Below, in pieces: positions 47,293 to 56,038 of a DNA stretch of 64,000 bases (its first letter is position 1; every line of letters starts with the position of its first letter). Location: contig NZ_CAMKGL010000004.1 of the NCBI RefSeq assembly GCF_946227985.1, forward strand, positions 186,001-250,000, written 5' to 3'. The stretch comes from Serratia quinivorans (GTDB lineage: Bacteria; Pseudomonadota; Gammaproteobacteria; Enterobacterales; Enterobacteriaceae). The notes below the pieces were generated by a model. The model was not told where the DNA came from, did not search any database, and was given only the letters and a program-made list of their open reading frames with translations. Position numbers and translations under genes: made by a program.

Positions 47293-48632
47293 GCCATTCG
47301 CTGAATACGCTCGTTCAGCCCCTGAACCTGTGCCAGCATCTGGTCGGCGATAACGCGAAAATCTTCGCTGATAAGTGTATGCCGTGCCACACGTTGCCAA
47401 AACTCCAGCGCCATCAATTCCGCCTGCCGCCAAACGGCACCGCTGACTTCATGACCCAATCGGATTTCCAACGCTTGATGGCGCATATTACCGCTGCTGG
47501 TTGGCGCAAATGCCATCGGCAACATGTCATACAAAGGGGCTAAAACTACCGGCCGCTGTTCGGGGTGCAGAAACGACAAGTTCCCCTGATGCATATCGCT
47601 ATTGGCAATCAACCTGCCGAATGCCCAATACAGTGCCATTCTCTGACAGGTAGGGCTGTCTATCACACCATGCTGCAATAACCCTTGCGCCGCCGTAACC
47701 CAATTGGCATTGCCGCTACCGCTAAACTCGGCATCCAATGCTTCGAGTGAAACCATCGCCACCCGGCCAAACGGGCCGATGCGATCGAACCGTTCAATTT
47801 CCAGAAAACACTGCTGATTTTCACCCAACAAGACTTCACTTCGTGCCGCAGGCAACCCCGCTTCCGCCACGACCTGTAACGCCAGTGACTCTGCGATCAG
47901 CAAATCACTCCAACGCTGCGCATTGGGGTTTTCCGGGGCCGTACTGAATTTAACCAATACATGACCTTGTCGCTCGTCCCTCAGTTCAGCATAAGCAATA
48001 AACTTGGGTTGCTCACCACCGGCAGAAGACCCGACCAGTTCCCCCGCCAATGCCTGCTTCGCCAGCTCTGCGTAACGGACTGTTTTTTCCGCCATCGGCA
48101 CTGCCTGCTCCAGGTCATGTACCAGCCAGCGTTGATAGCTGCCGTTGCCAGGCAGCAGGTTACCGCTCATGTCGTCACCAAAGTGACAAAGCGCCCACAG
48201 TCGCTGCTCTTCGTTCCAAAGCAGAGTATCTTCCGGCAGGCGCAATACTTGAGAAACCGCCTTCCCCCATGCCCGGCCAAGAAAACCTATCGGCCGCAGA
48301 TCGTTCAGATACCAAGGCAGACCATCATAAAGTTGCCATTCACCATTTTGCTCATTTTGTACCGCGCATCCTTCAGCCGGATAGACAGGATAAAGCGTGG
48401 CAAACTTATGTGCCTTACCCTGCTCATCCACCTGATACAGCGGAAAATGCCCTTCACCTGCCCCGCTTCTGAGCAACGCATAGCGGGTGGCCCGGCCTTT
48501 GCCCATCACCAGTACGCTTCCTGCCAAATTGCGAATACGGCGCGATAGTGTCGGTTGACTGATACCCAGCGCTTCAGTAAGTGCTGTAGATGTCGCTGGG
48601 CCATTACGTAGTAATTGCTCGATACCCGTCAT
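47289..48632 (-). CDS. hipH: HipA-like kinase-fold protein HipH/YjjJ
   Basis: A 447-residue single-gene HipA relative. The N-terminus is a winged helix (TSTALTEALGISQPTLSRRIRNL, about 15-37), unlike HipA, which relies on a separate HipB. The kinase core has the glycine loop SSAGGEQPKF (about 208-217), the catalytic segment ANSDMHQGNLSF and the metal-binding LYDMLP. Known: E. coli YjjJ is HipA-like and has been described as a toxin whose activity is debated. No hipB gene is adjacent. lplA, which sits between it and smp in E. coli, is absent. Tandem 12-bp repeats precede the start. Confidence 0.88.
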   Translation of the reverse strand: MTGIEQLLRNGPATSTALTEALGISQPTLSRRIRNLAGSVLVMGKGRATRYALLRSGAGEGHFPLYQVDEQGKAHKFATLYPVYPAEGCAVQNEQNGEWQLYDGLPWYLNDLRPIGFLGRAWGKAVSQVLRLPEDTLLWNEEQRLWALCHFGDDMSGNLLPGNGSYQRWLVHDLEQAVPMAEKTVRYAELAKQALAGELVGSSAGGEQPKFIAYAELRDERQGHVLVKFSTAPENPNAQRWSDLLIAESLALQVVAEAGLPAARSEVLLGENQQCFLEIERFDRIGPFGRVAMVSLEALDAEFSGSGNANWVTAAQGLLQHGVIDSPTCQRMALYWAFGRLIANSDMHQGNLSFLHPEQRPVVLAPLYDMLPMAFAPTSSGNMRHQALEIRLGHEVSGAVWRQAELMALEFWQRVARHTLISEDFRVIADQMLAQVQGLNERIQRMA

Positions 48633-48634
48633 AG

Positions 48635-48670
48635 ATGAATAGATTCGTGAATAGATTTATGAATAGAGTA
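48635..48670. repeat. Three tandem 12-bp direct repeats upstream of hipH
   Basis: ATGAATAGATTC, GTGAATAGATTT, ATGAATAGAGTA in direct succession, beginning 2 nt before the hipH start codon, with a fourth copy GTGAATAGATTG at 48724-48735. They occupy the position of the ribosome site and probably the promoter. Candidate iterated operator, possibly for HipH itself through its N-terminal winged helix. Confidence 0.6.
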
Positions 48671-48741
48671 ATAGCGCTAATTAGCTGTCAGGTAAAGTAT
48701 TTGCAGGAAATGATTTAGGAAAGGTGAATAGATTGCTACAG

Positions 48742-48764
48742 GGGCGCAGCAAGGTGCTGCGCCC
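48742..48764. terminator. GC-rich hairpin after deoD, no T run
   Basis: GGGCGCAGCA-AGG-TGCTGCGCCC, 10-bp perfect stem, 9 nt beyond the deoD stop. On the minus strand it is followed by CTGTAGCAATC. End of the deo operon. Confidence 0.6.
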
Positions 48765-48772
48765 GCTGGATA

Positions 48773-49504
48773 TTACTCTTTGTCGCCCAGCAGTACAGAT
48801 TCCAGCGCGATAACGATCATTTCGTTAAAGGTGGTCTGACGCTCTGCTGCGGTAGTCGCTTCGTGACGCAGGATGTGGTCAGAAACGGTACAAATGGTCA
48901 GTGCCTTACAGCCAAACTCTTCGTACAGCTCCGCCGCCACACCGTAGATACCGGCCGCTTCCATTTCCACACCCAGGATGCCGTACTTCTTCATCACCTG
49001 GAACATGTCCGGATCTGGCGTGTAGAACAGGTCAGCGGAGAAGATGTTGCCCACGCGCGCCGGGATACCCTGCGCTGCCGCTGCGTCTACTGCGTTACGC
49101 ACCATGTCAAAGTCGGCAATTGCCGCGTAGTCATGATCCTTGAAACGCATACGGTTCACTTTGGAATCGGTGCAAGCGCCCATACCGATCACCACGTCAC
49201 GCAGTTTGACATCGTCACGCACCGCGCCACAGGAACCCACACGGATGATTTTCTTCACGCCGAATTCGGCAATCAGTTCGCGTGCATAAATGGAGCAGGA
49301 CGGGATACCCATACCGTGACCCATTACGGAGATTTTGCGGCCTTTGTAAGTGCCGGTGAAACCCAGCATGCCCCGCACGTTGTTCACTTCCACCGCGCCT
49401 TCCAGGAAAGTTTCCGCGATGTATTTTGCACGCAGCGGATCGCCCGGCATCAGTACTACGTCAGCGAAATCACCCATTTCAGCATTAATATGCGGCGTAG
49501 CCAT
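48773..49504 (-). CDS. deoD: Purine nucleoside phosphorylase
   Basis: Phosphorolysis of purine (deoxy)nucleosides to base and pentose-1-phosphate; trimer-of-dimers enzyme. The 243-residue protein begins [29 protein letters not shown] and keeps GSCGAV, the purine-site [13 protein letters not shown] and the catalytic Asp in CTVSDHI. It is four residues longer than E. coli DeoD (239) through an insertion (LYEE) after GVAAE. Last gene of deoCABD, separated from deoB by an ERIC. Confidence 0.97.
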   Translation of the reverse strand: MATPHINAEMGDFADVVLMPGDPLRAKYIAETFLEGAVEVNNVRGMLGFTGTYKGRKISVMGHGMGIPSCSIYARELIAEFGVKKIIRVGSCGAVRDDVKLRDVVIGMGACTDSKVNRMRFKDHDYAAIADFDMVRNAVDAAAAQGIPARVGNIFSADLFYTPDPDMFQVMKKYGILGVEMEAAGIYGVAAELYEEFGCKALTICTVSDHILRHEATTAAERQTTFNEMIVIALESVLLGDKE

Positions 49505-49549
49505 AATTGTCTTCCTTTAGAAATCGTATTTAATAAAAACGTCAAACGT

Positions 49550-49676
49550 CCAAGCCATTGGATTTCAAGTTGTAGCTAGGCAGCTAGCGAGTGAATCCCC
49601 AGGAGCTTACTTGAGTAAGTAATTGGGGTTCACTCGTGAAGCTAACAACGCTGCAGCTTGAAAGACGGGGCTTAGA
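49550..49676 (+). repeat. ERIC element, about 127 bp, between deoB and deoD
   Basis: Aligns without gaps to the deoA-deoB copy. Core GTGAATCCCCAGGAGCTTAC then TTGAGTAAGTAATTGGGGTTCACTC; the first part is exactly the classical ERIC primer region. The ends have diverged, and the right end covers the deoB stop codon (49672-49674). Confidence 0.9.
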
Positions 49677-50895
49677 ACATGGATTTGCCGTAATCCATCG
49701 GCGACACACCAAAGTAACTGGCGACGGTCTGGCCAATGTCGGCGAAAGTTTCACGGTGGCCCAGCGAGCCAGGCTTCACGTTCGGGCCGTAAACCAAGAC
49801 TGGGATATGTTCGCGGGTGTGGTCGGTGCCCGGCCAGGTTGGGTCACAGCCGTGGTCAGCGGTGAAGATAATGATGTCTTCATCTTTAACCAGTTTCAGC
49901 AGCTCCGGCAGACGGCGGTCGAACAGCTCCAAGGCGGCGGCATAACCCGCAACGTCACGGCGGTGGCCGTAAGAGGAGTCAAAATCAACGAAGTTGGTGA
50001 ACACGATCGTGTTGTCGCCGGCTTTTTCCATTTCAATCAGGGTGGCGTCGAACAGCGCGTCGATACCGGTCGCCTTGACCTTCTTGGTGATGCCCACGTT
50101 AGCGTAAATGTCGGCGATTTTACCAATAGACACCACTTCGCCGCCCTTCTCGTCCACCAGCTTTTTCAGCACGGTTGGCGCCGGTGGTTCGACAGCCAGA
50201 TCATGACGGTTGCCGGTACGCTGGAAATTGCCCGGCTTGTCGCCCAGGAACGGACGCGCGATCACACGGCCAATGTTATAACCGCCTTCGGTCAGCTCTT
50301 CACGGGCGATTTCACACAGTTCATACAGACGGTCCAGGCCGAAGGTCTCTTCATGACAGGCGATCTGGAAGACCGAGTCGGCAGAGGTATAGAAAATCGG
50401 CTTGCCGGTTTTCATATGCTCTTCGCCCAACTGGTCGAGGATCACGGTGCCGGAAGAGTGGCAGTTGCCGAGGTAACCCGGCAGATTGGCGCGCTCAACC
50501 AGCTTGTCCAGCAGCTCCTGTGGGAAGCTGTTGTGCTCATCGCTGAAATAACCCCAGTCGAACAACACCGGGACGCCGGCAATTTCCCAGTGGCCTGACG
50601 GCGTATCCTTACCGGAGGAGAGTTCGCTGGCGTGTGCATAGGCACCAATGATGTCTGCATTGCGGTCCAGACCCTGCGGGAAGGTGCCGGTGGATTCTTC
50701 CGCCGCTTTGCCCAGGCCCAGACGGCTCAGGTTAGGCAGGGTCAACGGGCCCTGACGGCCCACGTTGGCCTCACCGCGCGCGCAAACCTCGGCAATATGG
50801 CCCAGAGTATCGGAACCCTGATCGCCAAATTTCGCCGCATCCTCGCTTGCGCCAATACCGAATGAGTCTAATACCATAATAAATGTGCGTTTCAT
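49672..50895 (-). CDS. deoB: Phosphopentomutase
   Basis: Interconverts (deoxy)ribose 1- and 5-phosphate. The 407-residue metalloenzyme of the alkaline phosphatase superfamily has the N-terminal metal site [10 protein letters not shown] and C-terminal [22 protein letters not shown]. The second of two adjacent ATGs (50895) is preferred: it gives the E. coli length and better spacing to AGGAG. The stop lies inside an ERIC. Confidence 0.97.
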   Translation of the reverse strand: MKRTFIMVLDSFGIGASEDAAKFGDQGSDTLGHIAEVCARGEANVGRQGPLTLPNLSRLGLGKAAEESTGTFPQGLDRNADIIGAYAHASELSSGKDTPSGHWEIAGVPVLFDWGYFSDEHNSFPQELLDKLVERANLPGYLGNCHSSGTVILDQLGEEHMKTGKPIFYTSADSVFQIACHEETFGLDRLYELCEIAREELTEGGYNIGRVIARPFLGDKPGNFQRTGNRHDLAVEPPAPTVLKKLVDEKGGEVVSIGKIADIYANVGITKKVKATGIDALFDATLIEMEKAGDNTIVFTNFVDFDSSYGHRRDVAGYAAALELFDRRLPELLKLVKDEDIIIFTADHGCDPTWPGTDHTREHIPVLVYGPNVKPGSLGHRETFADIGQTVASYFGVSPMDYGKSMF

Positions 50896-50963
50896 CATGC
50901 TCTCCTGCGTGTTCTCACGCTATTGCGGCTGCAAGACTGCAATCGCCCTTAATTCTCTAAATT

Positions 50964-51090
50964 TATACCCAATGGATTTCGAGTTGTAGCTAGGCGGCTA
51001 GCGCGTGTATCCCCAGGAGCTTACTCAAGTAAGTGACTGGGGTGCGCGCGTGCAGCCAACAACGCTACAGCTTGAAAGACGAAGGGAATC
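50964..51090 (+). repeat. ERIC element, 127 bp, between deoA and deoB
   Basis: Begins TATACCC; core TATCCCCAGGAGCTTACTC then AAGTAAGTGACTGGGGTGCG. The right end is degenerate (GGGAATC) and touches the deoA stop codon (51089-51091). Same orientation and no gaps relative to the deoB-deoD copy; the two are more alike than either is to the ettA copy. Confidence 0.92.
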
Positions 51091-52414
51091 ACTCTTTAGT
51101 GATGCGCTTATACACTACTGGCGTCACTTCCGGCGCTTTGTCACTCAGCACCATCGCACTGCGTACCGCTTCGGCCGCCTGCTGCCAGCTTTCTTCGTCG
51201 TTGGCGTGGATCACCGCCAGCGGCTGCTGGGTATCGACTTTATCGCCCAGACGGGCCATGCCTGTCAGGCCGACGCTGTAGTCGATATTATCGGTCGCGC
51301 GACGACGACCACCGCCCAGCGATACCACCGCCATGCCCAGCGCACGGGTATCCATCGCACTGATGATACCCTGTTTTTCGGCGTAAACCGGTTTACTCAG
51401 GGTGGCTGCCGGCAGGTAGCTGTCGTAGCGCTCGACGAAATCGGTCGGGCCCTGTTGCGCGGCCACCATGCGACCAAACACTTCCGCCGCTTTACCATTG
51501 TCCAGCACCGCCTGCAGTTTGGCACGCGCATCGGCGTCATCTTTCGCCAGGCCACCGGAAAGCAGCATTTCCACGCACAGTGCCATGGTCACTTCCAGCA
51601 GGCGCGGGTTACGGTATTCACCGGTCAGGAAACGCACCGCTTCACGAACTTCAACCGCATTACCTGCGCTGGAAGCCAGCACCTGGTTCATGTCAGTCAG
51701 CAACGCGGTAGTTTTACAGCCTGCGCCGTTAGCCACGCCGACAATCGCCTGCGCCAGATCGGCCGACAATGCGTAGGTTGGCATAAAGGCACCGGAACCG
51801 ACCTTCACATCCATCACCAACGCATCCAGCCCTTCTGCCAACTTTTTCGCCAGAATTGAGGCGGTGATCAGCGGGATAGAATCCACGGTGGCGGTGATAT
51901 CACGGGTCGCGTAGAAACGCTTGTCCGCCGGTGCCAGCGAGCTGGTCTGGCCGATAATCGCCACGCCCACGTCCTGAATGATTTTACGGAAGGCATTGTC
52001 GTCCGGGAAAATATTAAAGCCCGGGATCGCCTCCAGCTTGTCCAGCGTACCACCGGTATGCCCCAGGCCGCGGCCGGAAATCATCGGCACATAGCCACCG
52101 CAAGCCGCCACCATTGGCCCGAGCATCAGCGAAGTCACGTCGCCCACACCGCCGGTAGAATGCTTGTCGACCAACGGCCCGTTCAGCGACAGACTTTTCC
52201 AGTCCAACACGGTGCCGGAATCACGCATTGCCATGGTGAGCGCCACCCGCTCCGGCATGGTCATATCGTGGAAGTAAATGGTCATCGCCAGCGCCGCGAT
52301 CTGCCCTTCGGAAACCACATTGTCACGGATCCCATTGATGAAAAAGCGGATTTCCGCTTCGCTCAACGGCTGACCGTCACGTTTTTTACGAATAATTTCT
52401 TGTGCCAGGAACAA
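51089..52414 (-). CDS. deoA: Thymidine phosphorylase
   Basis: Phosphorolysis of thymidine and deoxyuridine. The 441-residue protein has the family signature [20 protein letters not shown] (about 110-129) and the phosphate site KHSTGGVGD. The start is TTG at 52414 ([13 protein letters not shown]), with GGGGG about 8 nt upstream; the same unusual start is used in E. coli. Second gene of the deo operon. Confidence 0.96.
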   Translation of the reverse strand: MFLAQEIIRKKRDGQPLSEAEIRFFINGIRDNVVSEGQIAALAMTIYFHDMTMPERVALTMAMRDSGTVLDWKSLSLNGPLVDKHSTGGVGDVTSLMLGPMVAACGGYVPMISGRGLGHTGGTLDKLEAIPGFNIFPDDNAFRKIIQDVGVAIIGQTSSLAPADKRFYATRDITATVDSIPLITASILAKKLAEGLDALVMDVKVGSGAFMPTYALSADLAQAIVGVANGAGCKTTALLTDMNQVLASSAGNAVEVREAVRFLTGEYRNPRLLEVTMALCVEMLLSGGLAKDDADARAKLQAVLDNGKAAEVFGRMVAAQQGPTDFVERYDSYLPAATLSKPVYAEKQGIISAMDTRALGMAVVSLGGGRRRATDNIDYSVGLTGMARLGDKVDTQQPLAVIHANDEESWQQAAEAVRSAMVLSDKAPEVTPVVYKRITKE

Positions 52415-52483
52415 GGCATCCCCCTGTTTTAGCTAATGTAGAGTGCAGGCAGGCGCCATTTCGCGCCTTGCCGACGGAATCGA

Positions 52484-53263
52484 TCAGTAACCGCTGCCAG
52501 ACGTCTCGGCACCGTGGCCCAGCGTTGCCAACAGGCTGGCTAACAGGCTGGAAGCCCCGAAGCGGAAATGACGCGCATCGGCCCAGCCCTCACCCAGAAT
52601 ACGATCGGCAAGTTGCAGGTAATGCAGCGCGTCTTCCGCCGTACGCACACCGCCGGCCGGCTTGAAGCCCACCGTCTTGGCGACGCCCAGATCGCGGATC
52701 ACCGACATCATCAGCTCGGCGCTTTCCAGCGTCGCGTTGACCGGCACTTTACCGGTTGAGGTCTTGATAAAGTCCGCGCCGGCATTGATGGCAATTTCCG
52801 AAGCTTTGCGGATCAGATTGGCCTGCTTCAGCTCACCGGTTTCGATGATCACTTTCAGCAGCACGTTAGCGGCCAGACAGGCCTGCTTGCACTGTTTCAC
52901 CAGCTCAAAACCGACCTGCTCATTACCGGCGATCAGCGCGCGGTAAGGGAACACCACGTCCACTTCATCGGCACCGTAAGCGATAGCTGCACGCGTTTCC
53001 GCCAGCGCAATCTCGATATCATCATTGCCATGCGGGAAGTTGGTGACGGTCGCAATGCGGATGTCCGGCGTCCCCTGCTCACGCAGGGCCTTGCGCGCCA
53101 CCGGGATAAAGCGCGGGTAAATGCAGATGGCCGCGGTATGTCCGGCCGGGCTGTTCGCCTGACGACACAGCGCGATCACTTTCTCATCGGTGTCATCATC
53201 GTTCAGCGTGGTTAAATCCATTAAGGTCAGCGCACGTTGCGCTGCTGCGGTTAATTCGGTCAT
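52484..53263 (-). CDS. deoC: Deoxyribose-phosphate aldolase
   Basis: Cleaves deoxyribose-5-phosphate to acetaldehyde and glyceraldehyde-3-phosphate. The 259-residue class I aldolase has the Schiff-base Lys in [10 protein letters not shown] (about 167) and the second lysine in [11 protein letters not shown]. Start at 53263 ([20 protein letters not shown]) is set by GGAG upstream and equals the E. coli length; the frame extension upstream is not coding. First gene of deoCABD, with a CRP site about 220 nt upstream. Confidence 0.97.
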   Translation of the reverse strand: MTELTAAAQRALTLMDLTTLNDDDTDEKVIALCRQANSPAGHTAAICIYPRFIPVARKALREQGTPDIRIATVTNFPHGNDDIEIALAETRAAIAYGADEVDVVFPYRALIAGNEQVGFELVKQCKQACLAANVLLKVIIETGELKQANLIRKASEIAINAGADFIKTSTGKVPVNATLESAELMMSVIRDLGVAKTVGFKPAGGVRTAEDALHYLQLADRILGEGWADARHFRFGASSLLASLLATLGHGAETSGSGY

Positions 53264-53484
53264 AAAACTCTCCAACTGAGAACCTGGATGTTGGCGAGCG
53301 GACTTGGTTCCTTGAAGATAGCACTGGGGAACGGGTTCCCTCATCGGCAACTGAGATCCTTCTCACCGCACATACCCTCCGCATCGCGCAGGGTCAGTAA
53401 TAGCTATTTGAACACGATCGCCTGGGGCAATTCGCGCTCACAGTCACACTATATGAAATAACACTGTAACAGACCGGAATTATA

Positions 53485-53500
53485 TGTGAAGAACATCACA
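53485..53500. promoter_or_regulatory. CRP site upstream of deoC
   Basis: TGTGA-AGAACA-TCACA: both half sites match the CRP consensus perfectly with the canonical 6-bp spacer. E. coli deoP2 is likewise CRP-activated and CytR-repressed. A second, weaker half site (TCACA at 53442-53450 region) lies nearer the gene. Confidence 0.85.
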
Positions 53501-53550
53501 AAATAACGCGATATCGTTCACAAATTCGCTAAAGAAACGGGCAAAGACAG

Positions 53551-53725
53551 CGGGCACAGCATTCTGTGCCCGTCAGATTACTGACAAAGTCCTTTGCGGT
53601 TAAAAGTCCTGATCCGGGGCCCGATAGAAACAAAGGATTATGTCTTCTGATTTACCCCAAACACCCGAAAACCACGTTTTTCGGGTGTTTGCCAACGGGC
53701 TACGGGCACAGCATTCTGTGCCCGT
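53551..53725. repeat. Hairpin mosaic between nupC and deoC
   Basis: Two identical hairpins, CGGGCACAG-CATT-CTGTGCCCG at 53551-53572 and 53703-53724, flank a third one of different sequence with a 14-bp perfect stem (CAAACACCCGAAAA / TTTTCGGGTGTTTG, 53658-53691). None has a terminal T run. The A-B-A layout recalls composite REP-type elements. The hairpins also form the 3' end of the nupC transcript. Confidence 0.75.
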
Positions 53726-53787
53726 GTTAGAAGTATAGGCGCTGTCCTGCAATAGAGCCTGTTGCCCTATGTAGGACGGCCTGGGGT

Positions 53788-55065
53788 TTACAACGCCAGG
53801 AAGAACCCGGCGATGGTTGCGCTCATCAGGTTAGAGAGCGTCCCCGCAGCCACGGCTTTCAGACCGAAACGAGCGATATCATGGCGACGATTCGGTGCCA
53901 TACTGCCCAGACCACCGAGCAGGATCGCCACCGATGACAGGTTGGCAAAGCCGCACAGGGCAAAGGAGATGATCGCCTTGGTATGCGTTGAGAGCACCTG
54001 CAGCCCCTCTGCCGCCACCACATCGTCCGGACGCAAATAAGCACCAAAGTTCATGTAGGCAACAAATTCATTCACGATAATTTTCTGGCCGATAAACGAA
54101 CCGGCGGTCATCGCTTCATGCCAGGGCACGCCAATCAGGAAGGCAATAGGTGAGAACACCCAGCCGAGGATCAGCTCCAGCGACAGTTGCGGATAGTCGA
54201 ACCAGCCACCGATACCGCCGAGAATGCCGTTCAACAGGGCGATCAGCGCGATAAACGCCAGCAGCATTGCGCCAACGTTCAGCGCCAACTGCATACCGGA
54301 AGCGGCACCGGAAGCCGCGGCGTCGATCACGTTGGCCGGGCGGTCTTCTTCTGCGATCAACTTCGTCGCATCGTCCTTGTCGTGGGTTTTTTCGGTTTCC
54401 GGCACCATCAACTTGGCAAACAGCAGGCCACCCGGTGCGGCCATGAACGAAGCGGCAATCAGGTATTCCAGCGGTACCCCCATCTGGGCATACCCCGCCA
54501 GCACCGAACCGGCCACAGAAGCCAGGCCGCCGCACATCACGGTGAATAACTCAGATTGGGTCATGGTGGCGATATACGGGCGCACCACCAGCGGAGCTTC
54601 GGTCTGACCAACGAAGATATTGGCGGTAGCAGACAGTGATTCCGTCCGCGAAGTACCCAGCAATTTCTGCACACCGCCGCCCAGCACGCGGATCACCAGT
54701 TGCATGATGCCGAGGTAATAAAGCACCGCAATCAGCGAGGAGAAGAACACGATCACCGGCAGAACGCGCAGCGCAAAAACAAAACCACCGCCGCCAAAGA
54801 CTTCAAACATCTTGTCGGAAACCAGACCGCCGAAGATAAATGAAATCCCCTGATTACCGTAGGCAATCACGTTGGCCACGCCGGCCGACATGCCGCCAAG
54901 AATGGCGCGACCTACCGGGACGTACAGCACCAACGCGCCGATGGCGACCTGAAGAACGAATGCCCAGCCAACGGTGCGAAACTTAATCGCGCGGCGGTTG
55001 CTGGAAAGCAGCACGGCGATGGCGATCAGCACTGCCATACCGACCAGGCTCATGATGAGTTGCAT
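53788..55065 (-). CDS. nupC: Concentrative nucleoside transporter (CNT family, vcCNT-like)
   Basis: Imports nucleosides with Na+ or H+ across the inner membrane. The 425-residue protein has the CNT motifs [47 protein letters not shown] and [23 protein letters not shown]. It resembles Vibrio cholerae vcCNT (and E. coli NupX/PsuT) clearly more than E. coli NupC, so the symbol denotes function class only. The vcCNT sodium-site region (NEFVAY) is present, so Na+ coupling is plausible. Upstream of the deo operon on the same strand, which supplies the catabolic enzymes for its substrates. Confidence 0.93.
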   Translation of the reverse strand: MQLIMSLVGMAVLIAIAVLLSSNRRAIKFRTVGWAFVLQVAIGALVLYVPVGRAILGGMSAGVANVIAYGNQGISFIFGGLVSDKMFEVFGGGGFVFALRVLPVIVFFSSLIAVLYYLGIMQLVIRVLGGGVQKLLGTSRTESLSATANIFVGQTEAPLVVRPYIATMTQSELFTVMCGGLASVAGSVLAGYAQMGVPLEYLIAASFMAAPGGLLFAKLMVPETEKTHDKDDATKLIAEEDRPANVIDAAASGAASGMQLALNVGAMLLAFIALIALLNGILGGIGGWFDYPQLSLELILGWVFSPIAFLIGVPWHEAMTAGSFIGQKIIVNEFVAYMNFGAYLRPDDVVAAEGLQVLSTHTKAIISFALCGFANLSSVAILLGGLGSMAPNRRHDIARFGLKAVAAGTLSNLMSATIAGFFLAL

Positions 55066-55228
55066 GCAAAATATCCCTGTTGCGAAAAAAAGAAATGCAT
55101 CCCAGTCCGGTTGTACCGCAAGGGTTGCTTATGAGTGATTTCGGGGTGCGATTATACGGAGCGAGAGGATACCCGCACCGATTTATGTCACAAATGTATA
55201 CAACAGGAAGCAAATGAAAATCTTATAA

Positions 55229-55244
55229 CGTGACACTCATCACA
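55229..55244. promoter_or_regulatory. CRP-like site upstream of nupC
   Basis: CGTGA-CACTCA-TCACA matches the CRP consensus at 9 of 10 half-site positions. About 165 nt upstream of the nupC start. Parallel CRP sites before deoC and nupC suggest shared control. Confidence 0.7.
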
Positions 55245-55264
55245 CTTAAGTCGTGTTTTAACGC

Positions 55265-56038
55265 TCAGAGCGTAAATAAGGCGTGAGTGTTGTGTTGCAG
55301 ATGGGCGGCAATCTCATCCGGGGATTCAGGGCGCAGTTGGCACAGCGTATGGAATACTTCCACCGCGCGCTCGGGGCGGTTGGCTTGCCCCTGGTAACCG
55401 GCCAGCGGCATATCAGGCGCATCAGTTTCCAATAACAGCGAGGTCAGTGGCAGTTGGGCCATCACATTGCGGGTTTTCTGCGCCCGCTCATAGCTGATGG
55501 TGCCCCCCACGCCAATGTAATACCCCAGTCGAATAAACGCCTGCGCCTGCGACAGGCTGCCGGCAAAGCCGTGTACTACGCCACGCCGCGGCACTTCGGT
55601 GCGACGCAGCATTGCCGCCAGCTGATCGTGACTGCGGCGAGAATGCAGGATCACCGGCAAATCATGTTGCTTTGCCAGCTTCAATTGCGCGGTTAACACC
55701 CGCTGTTGCCGCTCGAACAGCGGGTTTGCCATATACAGATCGAGGCCAATCTCCCCCACAGCCACCAGCTTCTGCGGTCGGCTGGCCAGGAAGCCCGCCA
55801 ATTGTTCAAGCTCGGGTTCATGGTGCTCGGCAATATACAGCGGGTGTAGCCCCAGGGCGGCAAATAACGGTGGATAATCGCGTGCCAGCTTTAACACCCG
55901 CACAAAACGATCGGCGGTTACCGTAGGTACGATAATCCGTCGCACACCCGCCTGTTCAGCCAGCGCCAGGCTCTCAGGCTCATGACCGCAAAAGGGCGGG
56001 AAATCGAAGTGGCAGTGGGTGTCGGTGAAGTCGTGCAT
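55265..56038 (-). CDS. yjjV: TatD-family metal-dependent hydrolase YjjV
   Basis: A 257-residue TIM-barrel hydrolase. Metal ligands are visible in DTHCHFDF (His-x-His, N-terminus), VGEIGLDL, ILHSRRSHDQ, VHGFAGS and ETDAPDMPL. Likely a DNase or related phosphodiesterase; substrate unknown. The ATG at 56038 overlaps the yjjU stop (TGATG); a GTG one codon earlier is possible. Downstream partner of yjjU as in E. coli. Confidence 0.92.
   Translation of the reverse strand: MHDFTDTHCHFDFPPFCGHEPESLALAEQAGVRRIIVPTVTADRFVRVLKLARDYPPLFAALGLHPLYIAEHHEPELEQLAGFLASRPQKLVAVGEIGLDLYMANPLFERQQRVLTAQLKLAKQHDLPVILHSRRSHDQLAAMLRRTEVPRRGVVHGFAGSLSQAQAFIRLGYYIGVGGTISYERAQKTRNVMAQLPLTSLLLETDAPDMPLAGYQGQANRPERAVEVFHTLCQLRPESPDEIAAHLQHNTHALFTL

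Larger units (their letters stand above)
53264..53787. other. 524-bp nupC/deoC intergenic region
   Basis: Holds the deoC control region (CRP site at 53485-53500) and, toward nupC, a cluster of three strong hairpins (53551-53725). E. coli has yjjI and yjjW next to deoC, with nupC elsewhere; neither yjjI nor yjjW is present. No exact DeoR operator was recognised. Confidence 0.6.

Noticed and set aside
53551-53725. CRISPR-like repeat-spacer structure
   Set aside because: Only two identical hairpins with one unrelated interval, no cas genes and no further units.
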